In this document: piece after piece, positions 16,305 through 24,793 of the stretch | Layout of the letters: the number at the start of each line of letters is the position of its first letter | Numbering within the stretch: the first letter of the stretch is position 1 | Origin: DATKYV01 sp035528275 | GTDB lineage: Bacteria > Acidobacteriota > Terriglobia > UBA7540 | Assembly: GCA_035528275.1 (NCBI GenBank) | Contig: DATKYV010000212.1 | Coordinates: 1-33,239, forward strand | DNA length: 33,239 nt | Reading direction: 5' to 3' | Program-made: the position numbers and the translations under genes | Notes under the pieces: model-generated | What the model saw: the letters and a program-made list of their open reading frames with translations, nothing else | The model's database searches: none | What the model was told of the DNA's origin: nothing

Positions 16305-17833
16305 TGCTCGGCCTCCTGTTGGACGCCACCCGCCATCTGCGTCGATTCAATCATCCCAATCGTCCTGTTCGACGCCGAGAAAGTCTGGTTGGCGACGCGG
16401 CGGATATCCTCCTTGGTGACCCCGTCAATGCGGTCGACCTGGTAGAAAAGCTCCCGCCAGTCACCGAAGAGCGCCTGCATGGTTCCCAGTTGCTGGGCCA
16501 GCCCCGCATTGCTTCCCAGGCGCCGTATGAGGTCCGCCTTGGTCCGGGTCTTGACCATCTTGAGCTCTTCGTCCGTGACATCTTGCGTCTTGAGCCTTTC
16601 GATCTCCGCGTGAATTCCGTCTCGGACCTCCTCCGGAGTGTGGCCGGGAGTCGAAAGGGCGTAAAAGACGAAAAGGTTGGGATACTTCGGCCCCGGGAAA
16701 TCGTTGAAACCGCCGGCATCCGCCGCAATTTTCTTGTCCCGAACCAGCGCCCGGTAGAGCCGCGAGGTGCGGCCGTTGGAAAGCAAGTCCTGAAGCGCGT
16801 CGTAGACGGCCTCGTCTTTCCCCTTGGCGCTCGGCTTGTGGTAGCCCTCGATATACCAGGGCTGCGTCGTCTCCCTCAGGATGACCTCCCGCTCCGCGAC
16901 CTGGGGCGGCTCGATCGTGCGGATGGGTTCTGGCTTCTGACCGGCGGGCAGCCGGCCGAGGTACTTCTCCACGATCGGCAGAACTTCACTCGCCTTGACG
17001 TCACCGACCACGGTAATCACCATGTCCGCCGGAACGTAGTAGCGGTGATAGAAGTTCATCGCGTCGGTTGCCGAAAATGCCTGCAAGTCAGAAGGCCAGC
17101 CCACCACCGGACGGCCGTAGGCGTGAGCGATAAATGCCGATCCCAAGAACTGCTCGATCAGGCGGCCCGTCGGCGAGCTATCCGTCCGCATGCGGCGCTC
17201 TTCAAACACCACGTCGCGTTCCCTGTAAAACTCCCGCATCACCGGATGAAGGAAGCGCTCGGATTCGAGGTAAGCCCAGAGCTCCAGGCGGTTCACGGGG
17301 AAAGAATAGTGGTAACCGGTCTCGTCCCAGGAAGTGAAGGCGTTGAGGCCCACACCGCCCTCCCGCTCGACAATTTCGTCGAATTCGTTCTTGACGACAT
17401 ACTTGTCGGCTTCCGCCATGGCGTCTTTCCAGGCTTTTTCGAGCTCCGCCACTTTCGTCTCGTCGCGCCCGGTCTCTCTGCGCCGCTCCCGGTCATAAGC
17501 GGCGTAGGCCTCCTCCACTTTCTCGAGCGCCACTTTTTCGGCGGCGTAGTCGGTGCTTCCGATCTTGTCCGTCCCCTTGAAGGCCATGTGCTCGAACATG
17601 TGGGCCAGGCCGGTAATCCCCGGAACCTCGCGGTCCGCCCCCACGTCCACGTGAGTGAAGAACGAGAACACCGGGGCTTCCGGCCGCTCGCAGATGAGGA
17701 CCGTCAGACCGTTGTCGAGTACCTTGACCGTGACGCGCTTCTCGAACGAGGCCAGGTCCTGCGCGCTCGCCAGTGTGGCGAAAACCGCCACAAACACAAC
17801 CGCCAGCAGGCAGTTCAATCGATGCTTCGTCAT
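16301..17833 (-). CDS. M16-family zinc peptidase, active subunit
   Basis: 510 residues with signal peptide MTKHRLNCLLAVVFVAVFAT...SAQ. The inverted zinc motif HxxEH is intact in GLAHMFEHMAFKGTDKIG, with the distal Glu expected in the ERFLHPVMREFYRERDVVFEE region. Both halves of the M16 fold are present, the second containing LLSNGRTSRLYRALVRDKKI. It is predicted to be a periplasmic or extracytoplasmic endopeptidase working with the degenerate subunit encoded next. A 592-residue frame extends to 18079, but the extra N-terminus is non-conserved and would cross the divergent ABC promoter region. The ATG at 17833 starts the signal peptide and has GGGGGAG upstream. Confidence 0.93.
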   Translation of the reverse strand: MTKHRLNCLLAVVFVAVFATLASAQDLASFEKRVTVKVLDNGLTVLICERPEAPVFSFFTHVDVGADREVPGITGLAHMFEHMAFKGTDKIGSTDYAAEKVALEKVEEAYAAYDRERRRETGRDETKVAELEKAWKDAMAEADKYVVKNEFDEIVEREGGVGLNAFTSWDETGYHYSFPVNRLELWAYLESERFLHPVMREFYRERDVVFEERRMRTDSSPTGRLIEQFLGSAFIAHAYGRPVVGWPSDLQAFSATDAMNFYHRYYVPADMVITVVGDVKASEVLPIVEKYLGRLPAGQKPEPIRTIEPPQVAEREVILRETTQPWYIEGYHKPSAKGKDEAVYDALQDLLSNGRTSRLYRALVRDKKIAADAGGFNDFPGPKYPNLFVFYALSTPGHTPEEVRDGIHAEIERLKTQDVTDEELKMVKTRTKADLIRRLGSNAGLAQQLGTMQALFGDWRELFYQVDRIDGVTKEDIRRVANQTFSASNRTIGMIESTQMAGGVQQEAEQ

Positions 17834-18044
17834 TGCAGACCGCTCCCCCAAGGCAGGTATCGTTGATAGCGAAAGCCATCCAGCCTGAAACAACTTAGAC
17901 GCAAACTCAAGCCAAAAAGTTCCCTGCTGCGCTTGCGTTCCCCTTCTCCGCCACGCGGAGCGGCCCGCCAAGAATCCCTGTGAATAGGTTAGAATGCTTG
18001 GACGGGCCGCATTCCGAGGACCGGGCCGAAGGGTTGTCTCTTTC

Positions 18045-19049
18045 ATGCCGCCTATTGTCGAGGTTAGGGATCTCTGCAAGAACTTCCGGACCTTCCGCCG
18101 CCGCGAAGGCGTGCTCGGCGCTTTGCAGAACCTCTTCGTGCGGGAATACGAGACCGTTCGCGCCGTGGACCACGTCAGCTTTTCGATCGAGCCGGGCGAG
18201 ATGGTCGGCTACATCGGCGCGAACGGCGCCGGGAAATCCACCACCATCAAGATGCTCACCGGAATCCTGGTGCCCACAAGCGGCCACGTGGTTTCGAACG
18301 GCTACGTTCCCTACCGCGACCGCCGCGTCTATACCAAACGCATCGGCGTGGTCTTCGGCCAGCGGACGCAGCTCTGGTGGGACATCGCCGTCATCGAATC
18401 GTTCAAACTTCTCAAAGAGATTTACGAGATTCCCGCGTCCGACTACCGCCGGCGGCTGGATTTGTTTCTCGAAATTCTTAACCTGAAGGAATACCTCCAC
18501 ACGCCCGTGCGCAAGCTGAGTCTTGGCGAGCGCATGCGCTGCGACCTGGCAGCGTCGCTGCTGCACAATCCGCCGCTGCTCTTTCTCGACGAGCCTACCA
18601 TCGGCCTGGACGTGGTGGCCAAGGACCGCATCCGCGAATTCCTCAAGGAGGTCAACCGCGTGGAGCGCACCACGGTGCTCCTCACCACGCACGACCTCTC
18701 CGATATCGAGGAGCTGTGCCGGCGCCTCATCATCATCGACAAGGGCGCGATTCTCTTTGACGGGCCTCTGGCGGAAATGAAGGCGCGGCTCACAAAATAC
18801 AACCAGATAAAGTTCTTCCTCAAGGACCGCGCGCAGCTGGACCGCCTGCCGCTGGTGGCGAGGGACGGCATCTCCTGCGAGCCCGTCGACGAGCTCACCT
18901 ACCTGATGCGCTTCGAGCGCGACAAGCACTCAAGCGCCGACGTCATCCGCAATCTCGTGAACACCCTCGAGGTGCGCGACATTCTGGTTGAAGAGGAGCC
19001 CATCGAGGACGTCGTCAAGCGAATCTATTTGAGCGGCGAGGTGGGCTAG
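18045..19049 (+). CDS. ABC transporter ATP-binding protein (COG4586-like, ABC-2 exporter)
   Basis: 334-residue ATPase that powers an ABC-2-type exporter made with the two permeases downstream. Motifs: Walker A GANGAGKSTTIK, Q-loop VVFGQRTQLWWDI, ABC signature LSLGERMRCDLAASLLH, Walker B LLFLDEPTIGLD and switch His in LLTTHD. The WWDI after the Q-loop is characteristic of the COG4586 group, which pairs with DUF990-type permeases. About 100 C-terminal residues (KYNQIKFFLKDRAQLD onward) form an accessory domain. I chose ATG 18045 (MPPIVEVRDLCK); the frame opens at 17994 but the added part is not conserved. A weak -10 (TAGAAT, 17990-17995) precedes it. The substrate is unknown. Confidence 0.92.
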   Translation: MPPIVEVRDLCKNFRTFRRREGVLGALQNLFVREYETVRAVDHVSFSIEPGEMVGYIGANGAGKSTTIKMLTGILVPTSGHVVSNGYVPYRDRRVYTKRIGVVFGQRTQLWWDIAVIESFKLLKEIYEIPASDYRRRLDLFLEILNLKEYLHTPVRKLSLGERMRCDLAASLLHNPPLLFLDEPTIGLDVVAKDRIREFLKEVNRVERTTVLLTTHDLSDIEELCRRLIIIDKGAILFDGPLAEMKARLTKYNQIKFFLKDRAQLDRLPLVARDGISCEPVDELTYLMRFERDKHSSADVIRNLVNTLEVRDILVEEEPIEDVVKRIYLSGEVG

Positions 19050-19903
19050 TGGGAGCAGGGACGTTAACCGTCAATCCGCCGCCCTCCAACCCAGGCTCAC
19101 TCCTGCGCGCGGCGCGCGTTTACGCCGAATTCGTGCGCGTGGGCTTTGTGAACACCCTCGCCTATCGCCTGCGCTATTACACAGGGATCGTCACCTACTT
19201 CATCTACGTCTCGGTCTACTACTTCATCTGGAAGGCTATCTACGAGCACTCGGCGGAAATCGAGGGTTTCGACTTCAGCCAGATTCTCACTTACATCGCC
19301 GTGGGCTGGATCATCCGCTCGTTCTACTTCAACAACATCGACCAGGAATTGGCTTACCAGGTGACCGAGGGCCGCCTGGCCATGGACCTCATCAAGCCCG
19401 TAAACACTCAATTGATGTACGTGGCGCAGGCGTTAGGAGAATCCCTGTTCCGCCTCGGACTTCTCACCGTTCCCACGGCGCTGATTCTGCTTCTGGTCTA
19501 TCCGATTCGCCGGCCTTCGAGCGGACTGCACTTCGTGGGATTCTCCGCCAGCGTCGTCCTGAGTTTTTTCATTGTCGCGGGAATCAACTTCGCCATCGGC
19601 ACGTTTGCCATCCGGCTGAAATCCATCCTGGGATTGCTGCGCGCCAAATACTTCCTGCTGGAGCTTTTTTCCGGCCTCCTGCTCCCGATTTCGTTTTTCC
19701 CCGAGATTCTCCAGAAGATCCTGAATTATCTTCCCTTCCAGTACATCAGCTACATCCCCGTGCTGATTTATCTGGGCAAACTCAACGGGCTGGAAATTCT
19801 TCGCGCCCTGGGAATTCAAGTCTTCTGGGTCTTCGCGCTGTTCGCCCTCGGCGACGCGCTGTGGAGGTGGTCGAGCCGCAAGATCACCATCCAAGGAGGG
19901 TAA
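19049..19903 (+). CDS. ABC-2 family permease (COG4587-like)
   Basis: 284 residues with six predicted membrane segments (about 47-65, 80-95, 135-155, 170-190, 215-235, 250-272). The sequence GWIIRSFYFNNIDQELAYQVTEG and KPVNTQLMYVAQALGESLFR match the first permease of COG4586/4587/3694 exporters. It starts with GTG overlapping the last base of the ATPase stop (TAGTG), so translation is coupled. With the ATPase and the permease at 21172 it forms the heteromeric channel. The function of such systems is mostly unknown. Confidence 0.88.
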   Translation: MGAGTLTVNPPPSNPGSLLRAARVYAEFVRVGFVNTLAYRLRYYTGIVTYFIYVSVYYFIWKAIYEHSAEIEGFDFSQILTYIAVGWIIRSFYFNNIDQELAYQVTEGRLAMDLIKPVNTQLMYVAQALGESLFRLGLLTVPTALILLLVYPIRRPSSGLHFVGFSASVVLSFFIVAGINFAIGTFAIRLKSILGLLRAKYFLLELFSGLLLPISFFPEILQKILNYLPFQYISYIPVLIYLGKLNGLEILRALGIQVFWVFALFALGDALWRWSSRKITIQGG

Positions 19904-20000
19904 AGAGCAGTAGGCAGCAAGCGGAGCAAAACGTGATATCGTTTCGAGTCATCCAATTCCAGAATCAAACAGAAGCTACTACCTACGGGAGATCACACAA

Positions 20001-21146
20001 ATGAAAATACGCATGCTCTACTTGCTGCTGTTGACCCTCGTAGCGATGCCCGTTCTTGCCGCCGAGGAAGCTCCGCCGACCCTGGCGATTGGCGCGAAGG
20101 CCCCGGATTTTTGCCTCCCGGGCATCGACGACCAGACTCACTGCCTGAAGGATTACGCTGCGAGCAAGGTCTTGGTGATCGTTTTCACCTGCAACCACTG
20201 CCCGACGGCGCAGCTCTATGAGAGCCGGATCAAGAAGCTCGCCTCTGATTACCGCGACCGCGGCGTGGAACTGGTCGCCATCGAGCCCAATGACCCCCAT
20301 GCCGTGCGTCTGGACGAGATGGGCTATACCGACGTCGGCGATTCATTTGCCGAGATGAAGATTCGAGCGGGGCATCGTCAATTCAATTTTCCCTATCTCG
20401 ACGACGGCGAAACACAGAAGGTCGCGCATGCCTATGGGCCGACCGCCACACCCCACGTCTTCGTTTTCGATTCCGAACGCCGCCTGCGCTACGAAGGACG
20501 CTTGGACAACAATCCTCGCGAACAGTATGCGAACCGGCACGACGCTCGCGATGCCATCGAGGCCGTCCTGGCCGGCCAGCCGGTTGCGGTCACGAAAACG
20601 CCTTCGTTCGGTTGCTCCATCAAATGGGCGTACAAAGGGGAAGGCCGCAAAGAGGAATTGGCTGATATCGAGCGCGAGCCCGTCACCGTGCAGCTCGCCG
20701 GCGCCGACGACCTCCGGGCGTTGCGCAAGAATTCCACGGGCAAACTCCTCCTGGTGAATTTTTGGGCGACGTGGTGCGGGCCTTGCGTCAAAGAGTTCCC
20801 GGAGTTTCAGGCCATGTATCGCATGTATCGACATCGGCCCTTCGACCTGGTCACGGTGAGCGCCAATTACCCCGACGCGCAGGCGGCCGTTTTGCGTGCG
20901 CTCAAGGAGCAGCACGCTTCCAGCAGGAATCTGCTCTTCGGCTCGATGGATATCTACAATCTGATGGCGGCGTTTGACGCGGATTGGAACGCCGCCGTGC
21001 CGTATACCATGCTCATCCTCCCCAACGGTGAGATCGCGTACAAACACCAGGGGGAGATCGATCCGCTGGAATTGCGGCGAATGATCATCGCCAACCTCCC
21101 GGATGACGACTACATCGGTCACCAGGCGTTGTGGCAGACGAAGTAG
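20001..21146 (+). CDS. Secreted double-thioredoxin protein (redoxin domain plus TlpA-like domain)
   Basis: 381 residues. A signal peptide (MKIRMLYLLLLTLVAMPVLA) exports it. Domain 1 (about 25-215) is an AhpC/TSA-like redoxin with the Cys pair in FTCNHCPTAQ and ends with KTPSFGCSIKW, a tail typical of stand-alone redoxins of about 200 residues. Domain 2 (about 230-381) is TlpA/thioredoxin-like with active site WATWCGPC. Two normally separate proteins are thus joined, suggesting intramolecular electron transfer or a disulfide reductase for envelope proteins. The gene lies between two permease genes of one ABC exporter on the same strand, with 97 nt before it and 25 nt after it. CGGGAG precedes the ATG. 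Confidence 0.9.
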   Translation: MKIRMLYLLLLTLVAMPVLAAEEAPPTLAIGAKAPDFCLPGIDDQTHCLKDYAASKVLVIVFTCNHCPTAQLYESRIKKLASDYRDRGVELVAIEPNDPHAVRLDEMGYTDVGDSFAEMKIRAGHRQFNFPYLDDGETQKVAHAYGPTATPHVFVFDSERRLRYEGRLDNNPREQYANRHDARDAIEAVLAGQPVAVTKTPSFGCSIKWAYKGEGRKEELADIEREPVTVQLAGADDLRALRKNSTGKLLLVNFWATWCGPCVKEFPEFQAMYRMYRHRPFDLVTVSANYPDAQAAVLRALKEQHASSRNLLFGSMDIYNLMAAFDADWNAAVPYTMLILPNGEIAYKHQGEIDPLELRRMIIANLPDDDYIGHQALWQTK

Positions 21147-21171
21147 CGGGCGCGGAGGACCTCGACGCAAC

Positions 21172-21963
21172 GTGAAAAGACACCTCAGACTTTTCCTGCT
21201 CTATTTCGCCCAATACGCCAAGGTGCGCATGGCGTACAAGGCGGATTTCATCATCGCTTTCTTCTCCTCGATGGCCGCCACGGTTTTCGGTTTTGGGTTT
21301 GTCCTCGTACTTTTCTCCAAGATTCCCAAGCTTCAGGACTGGTCATTCTACGAAATCCTCTTCCTTTACGGCTTCTCGCTCATCCCGCTGGGCTTTTTCA
21401 ACGTCATCAGTTGGAACCTCTACGAATTCGGCGACATTTACATCATTCAAGGCCGCTTCGACCGCATCCTGCTCCGGCCCGTGGATTCGCTCTTTCAAGT
21501 TCTATTCGAAAAATTCCGCCTGGAGTCTTTGCAGGAAGTTGTCACCGGCGTCCTGGTGGTTTCGATTTGCGTCCGGCGCCTGGGTTTGCCCTGGCAATCG
21601 GTGGACTATTTCACCTTTCTTCTGATGGTGGCCTGCGGCGCGCTCATCTATCTTTCCGTATTTCTCATTCTCACTTCCGTAGCCTTCTGGTTTGAGGACC
21701 GCGTGGGCATTGTCCCGCCGGTTTTCAACATGCTCACCTTCGGCCGCTACCCGCTGACCATCTACAACGTCTTCATTCAATTCCTGCTGAGTTGGATCAT
21801 TCCTTTCGGCTTTGCTTCGTTCTATCCGACCACCCATTTTCTCGGGCGGGGAACCTTCGAACCGTACTTCCGGCTCGTCCCGCTGGTGGGTGCGGGATTC
21901 TTCCTGCTCGCGCTGTTTATTTGGAAAAAAGGAGTCCGGAATTACAGCAGCACGGGATCGTAG
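21172..21963 (+). CDS. ABC-2 family permease (COG3694-like, DUF990 type)
   Basis: 263 residues, six hydrophobic segments. Family features: YAKVRMAYKADFIIAFFSSM, GFSLIPLGFFNVISWNLYEFGDIYIIQGRFDRILLRPVDSLFQ and WIIPFGFASFYPTTHFLGR near the C-terminus. It is the second permease of the exporter encoded at 18045-19903. The frame opens at 21103, inside the thioredoxin gene, but the family N-terminus begins at VKRHLRLFLLYF, so I use GTG 21172; GGAGG lies about 13 nt upstream. It is only 25 nt from the thioredoxin stop, so both are probably on one mRNA. Confidence 0.88.
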   Translation: MKRHLRLFLLYFAQYAKVRMAYKADFIIAFFSSMAATVFGFGFVLVLFSKIPKLQDWSFYEILFLYGFSLIPLGFFNVISWNLYEFGDIYIIQGRFDRILLRPVDSLFQVLFEKFRLESLQEVVTGVLVVSICVRRLGLPWQSVDYFTFLLMVACGALIYLSVFLILTSVAFWFEDRVGIVPPVFNMLTFGRYPLTIYNVFIQFLLSWIIPFGFASFYPTTHFLGRGTFEPYFRLVPLVGAGFFLLALFIWKKGVRNYSSTGS

Positions 21964-21987
21964 GAGTGAACCGCGAGGCGTGAGCGG

Positions 21988-22698
21988 CTAAAGATCGCGG
22001 CCCTTGTCGATGACCATCTCCGATAGCTCGAATCTCGTCTTGAGTTTCAGGTCGCCGGCTTTACAGACGAAGTTAACGGATAGGTCGCGGTCGGAAATGA
22101 GCGTTTCGCCATTCATTTCGAGGGGAAAACTGTAGCGCACGGCGATGATCTTGCCCTCCGAATTCCACAATTTCTCGACCTTGACGGGCTGAACGTTCTC
22201 CTTCGACTCCCGCAAGCGCAGGTAAGCCGCCTCCTGCAATTCCCTCTCGCTGTAAGCGTCAAACGCCGTCAAGTCGTAGCCGCTGACCGTGAGGAAATAT
22301 CTGTCGAGCGCCGGAGGCTCCCGATCTTCCCCGCCCTGCCCCTGCAAGCCGCGGTAGTGGGCGCCCGCCCGGCGGACGATTTTCGAGGACGACCACTCGA
22401 TGTAGTACGCCGTCTCCGCCGGAACACCGTTGCTGCCGAACCGCGGCTCAACCTTGATTCCTTCGGCGCTGGAAGGCTTGCGCTGAGTTTCGCGCGCTGG
22501 GGCGGGAAAGCTCGCCGGCTGCGTCGGTAAGGGCCCCCCGGTCACGATGACCTGGTGTACCCAGGGAGAATCGCGGAAGAATTCCTGTGTTTCTTCGCGC
22601 GTCCATTCCTCGACGGGCTTGCCCTGCCAGACCTCCGTAGCCCTCGCCAGGCTCGGCAGGGCGACGAATGCCAGGAGTATCAAGAGCCGATTCCGCAT
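21988..22698 (-). CDS. Secreted protein of unknown function
   Basis: 236 residues. A clear signal peptide (MRNRLLILLAFVALPSLARA) is followed by WQGKPVEEWTREETQEFFRDSPW, a central proline-rich linker (PLPTQPASFPAPARE) and a beta-rich C-terminal half (YFLTVSGYDLTAFDAYSERE..., VKVEKLWNSEGKIIAVRYSF). I do not recognise a characterised family. It converges with the ABC exporter genes, with 24 nt between the stop codons. Confidence 0.7.
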   Translation of the reverse strand: MRNRLLILLAFVALPSLARATEVWQGKPVEEWTREETQEFFRDSPWVHQVIVTGGPLPTQPASFPAPARETQRKPSSAEGIKVEPRFGSNGVPAETAYYIEWSSSKIVRRAGAHYRGLQGQGGEDREPPALDRYFLTVSGYDLTAFDAYSERELQEAAYLRLRESKENVQPVKVEKLWNSEGKIIAVRYSFPLEMNGETLISDRDLSVNFVCKAGDLKLKTRFELSEMVIDKGRDL

Positions 22699-22819
22699 GG
22701 TTGGGACCTAGGCAGCGAGAGCCCGGCTTTCTCTTCCCCCAGTGTATCAGGATGAAGCGCCCGCCTCAAACCCATCGGACGCCGGCCGCAATTCTCCCGG
22801 GAGGTCTCCCTCCGGCCGA

Positions 22820-23929
22820 TCACATCGCCAAGACTTCGTCGTAAACCCCGCAGGTGAGCTCCGCCGTGCGCCGCCAGGGAAACTCCCCTGCCCGCTTGCG
22901 TCCGAGCTCGATCAGGCCTCCCCGGAGCGAATCATCTTCGACGGCGCTCAAAACTTTTTCGGCAATGTCCGTGGGGTCGTGCGGGTCGACGTAGAGGACT
23001 GCGTCGCCGCCCACCTCCGGCAGGGACGATGCCCGCGAGGCGACCACCGGCAGCCCGTAGGCCATCGCTTCGAGCACCGGCAGTCCGAATCCCTCTTCAA
23101 AGGAAGGAAACAGGAAGACATTCGCGGCCTGATAGAGAACCGGAATTCGCTGAGCGCCGACATGACCCAGAGCCACAACGCGCGATTCCAAACCTTCCTT
23201 GCGGATGGAATCGTGGATCGCTTCGCTGCCGTGGCCGTCGCCGCCGGCAAGAACCAGCCGGTAATGCGCTGGAAGGTTCGCCAGGGCGCGCAGAGCATTG
23301 ATGGTGTTCTTGCGCGTCTGCAACACGCCGACACTCAAGACCATCTCGTTACCTTTTCCCACCCATCGCTCCCGCTCCGCCAGACGCTCTTCGGGGGTCA
23401 TCGAGCCGGCGGGCAAATCCACGCCCTCGGGGATGACGCGAATCTTCTCTCGGGGCGTCCCGGCGTGCTTTACCAGTTGCTCCGCCGTGTACTGAGAAGG
23501 AGTGATGATGCGTTCCGCGCGCTCCGCCACCTCCAGCAGAAGCGCTCCGAACTTGCGCTGAAATTCCGGGGTCGAGTAGTCCCGACCGGTAAGCGGAAAG
23601 ATATCGTGAATGGTGACGATTTCCTTCCGGAAGTGAAATGCCGGAGGACGCTGCGCCAGGCTGTGAAACACCTCCGCCTGCCAGGGAAGCCAGAAAGTGA
23701 AGGGCTCCTGAAAAAGGCGGACGGAAAACGTCGGGCCGCGCGACCCCGGATGCGTCTGCGGCCGCAGAAACTCGCGCCGCCGGCCGAATCGCGAAAGGCG
23801 GTAGCAGAGCAGGAAGCGGTGCGGCGTCTCCAGCCCGGCGAGGGATTCAATCAACTTGCGGGAATAGACTGCAATGCCGGAAGGATTGGGATCAAGCGCG
23901 TACGTGGCGTCGATGGCGATGGCGGGCAT
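22820..23929 (-). CDS. GT4-family (GT-B fold) glycosyltransferase
   Basis: 369-residue cytoplasmic enzyme that moves a sugar from a nucleotide-sugar donor to a glycan or lipid acceptor. The N-terminal Rossmann domain starts IAIDATYALDPNPSGIAVYS and has VTIHDIFPL and IITPSQYTAEQL. The donor-binding C-terminal domain contains LSVGVLQTRKN, LVLAGGDGHGSE and the E-x7-E motif FPSFEEGFGLPVLEAMAYG followed by LPVVAS. This is the mannosyl/rhamnosyl-transferase-like class used in O-antigen or exopolysaccharide synthesis. It stands alone, so acceptor and donor are not predictable. No ribosome site is evident before the ATG at 23929. Confidence 0.92.
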   Translation of the reverse strand: MPAIAIDATYALDPNPSGIAVYSRKLIESLAGLETPHRFLLCYRLSRFGRRREFLRPQTHPGSRGPTFSVRLFQEPFTFWLPWQAEVFHSLAQRPPAFHFRKEIVTIHDIFPLTGRDYSTPEFQRKFGALLLEVAERAERIITPSQYTAEQLVKHAGTPREKIRVIPEGVDLPAGSMTPEERLAERERWVGKGNEMVLSVGVLQTRKNTINALRALANLPAHYRLVLAGGDGHGSEAIHDSIRKEGLESRVVALGHVGAQRIPVLYQAANVFLFPSFEEGFGLPVLEAMAYGLPVVASRASSLPEVGGDAVLYVDPHDPTDIAEKVLSAVEDDSLRGGLIELGRKRAGEFPWRRTAELTCGVYDEVLAM

Positions 23930-23935
23930 TGGAGG

Positions 23936-23956
23936 AAAGTCGAGAGTTCAGAGTTG
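23936..23956 (-). repeat. Three-unit heptamer repeat (minus strand CAACTCT type)
   Basis: Read on the minus strand: CAACTCT, GAACTCT, CGACTTT. It is the inverted counterpart of the longer array at 24794-24848, and the two bracket the DUF4160/DUF2442 genes. Confidence 0.5.
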
Positions 23957-23967
23957 AGGGTGGTCGA

Positions 23968-24064
23968 GTAGCGCAGTCCCGCAGAGCGGGACTGCGGCTT
24001 GTTCCCCATGATTTCGAGCCCGTCAGCCGACGGGCTGACGGATTACAAATCAACGTTGCGCTGC
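23968..24064. repeat. Structured palindromic repeat, copy 1 (GTAG...two hairpins...CTGC)
   Basis: Outer arms GTAGCGCA (23968-23975) and TGCGCTGC (24057-24064) pair with one G-T. Inside lie hairpin A, GCAGTCCCGC-AGA-GCGGGACTGC (23973-23995, 10 bp), and hairpin B, CCGTCAGCC-GACG-GGCTGACGG (24020-24041, 9 bp). It ends with the word GGGCTGACGGATT shared with copy 4. Confidence 0.65.
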
Positions 24065-24069
24065 TTGAT

Positions 24070-24342
24070 TCATTTAGGCCCCATCTTGCTGACAAGGGGG
24101 AAACGCTCCGGATGCTCGATCGATTCCACGGCGAGGTCCACATCAAGTTCGGGCCAGTACAAATGACGCGGATGCGGAAGCTCCACATTCAGCAGTTTTC
24201 CGACGGGAACATCCCGGAACCAGGGAAACTCCTCAAAAGGCAGGAAAAGTTCGCGCCCCTCGAGGAGCAGCCAGAATCCATGCTTCGAGATGTTGGTGAC
24301 TTCAACTTCTGAAATGTCCTTTCCAGGCTGCGCGGATTTCAT
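24070..24342 (-). CDS. DUF2442 domain protein
   Basis: 90 residues covering one DUF2442 domain. Visible family pattern: VTNISKHGFWLLLEGRELF, then LPFEEFPWFRDVPVGKLLNV, HLYWPELDVDLAVESIEHP, with a terminal FPLVSK. It starts with ATG 24342, after GAGGAG at about 9 nt, and overlaps the 3' end of the DUF4160 gene by 41 nt, so the two are translationally coupled. DUF2442 and DUF4160 genes are frequent neighbours in bacterial genomes; a toxin-antitoxin-like role has been suspected from this pairing, but the biochemical function is unknown to me. The pair lies in a small module between inverted heptamer arrays. Confidence 0.85.
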   Translation of the reverse strand: MKSAQPGKDISEVEVTNISKHGFWLLLEGRELFLPFEEFPWFRDVPVGKLLNVELPHPRHLYWPELDVDLAVESIEHPERFPLVSKMGPK

Positions 24343-24541
24343 CTTCGTGCTCCTCGATCAGGCGGCGTGCGGTGTTCAGCTGCCGCGCCGTCAAACCGTA
24401 GTTTTGAGCCAACTCGATCTTCGGTTCTATCCAGAACTTGGCTTCCCCGCCCGACCGGTAGACGTGGACGTGTATTCGCGGCTCCTCGCGCGAAAAGAAA
24501 TAGAAGCGAAAGCCACCGTGCCGGAAGATCGTTGGACTCAC
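24302..24541 (-). CDS. DUF4160 domain protein
   Basis: 79 residues, one complete DUF4160 domain: SPTIFRHGGFRFYFFSRE, EPRIHVHVYRSGGEAKFWI, IELAQNYGLTARQLNTARRL, ending EIRAAWKGHF. The PTIFR-GGFRFYFFS and HVHV-AKFW signatures are clear. The start is GTG 24541; a stop lies four codons upstream and no Shine-Dalgarno is visible. The gene precedes and overlaps the DUF2442 gene. The HIHV-type histidines may form an active or metal site, but this is not shown. The function is unknown. Confidence 0.85.
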   Translation of the reverse strand: MSPTIFRHGGFRFYFFSREEPRIHVHVYRSGGEAKFWIEPKIELAQNYGLTARQLNTARRLIEEHEDEIRAAWKGHFRS

Positions 24542-24677
24542 GACCAGGAATCATACCATTTTGCCCGTGAGAAAGCGGCGAGATGGTAGCCACGGCACCG
24601 CTCTCCTGCCGCGGGCTCTTATCTTTTGCCAATTTAGGAAGCCACCGGATATAAACCGTCCTTGGCTACCCGCTGCC

Positions 24678-24785
24678 TAGCTGTAGCGGCACTCGGCGCC
24701 TGCCCTGGCACGCCGGGGAGCGCCGGAAAATCCGCCGGTCATCCCGGCAACAAGCATCGGGACAGGTAGACCGGCGCTACAGCTA
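24678..24785. repeat. Structured palindromic repeat, copy 2
   Basis: Outer arms TAGCTGTAGCG (24678-24688) and CGCTACAGCTA (24775-24785) are perfectly complementary over 11 bp. Hairpin A has arms CGGCGC (24694-24699) and GCGCCG (24720-24725). Hairpin B has arms CGCCGGTC (24733-24740) and GACCGGCG (24769-24776). The start GTAGCGGCACTCGGCGCCTG differs in one base from copy 5. The rest of the gap 24542-24850 holds only this element and the heptamer array. Confidence 0.7.
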
Positions 24786-24793
24786 TTGGCTCT

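Noticed and set aside
17834..18079. 82-residue N-terminal extension of the active M16 subunit
   Set aside because: It would precede a good signal peptide and cross the divergent ABC gene; no ribosome site.
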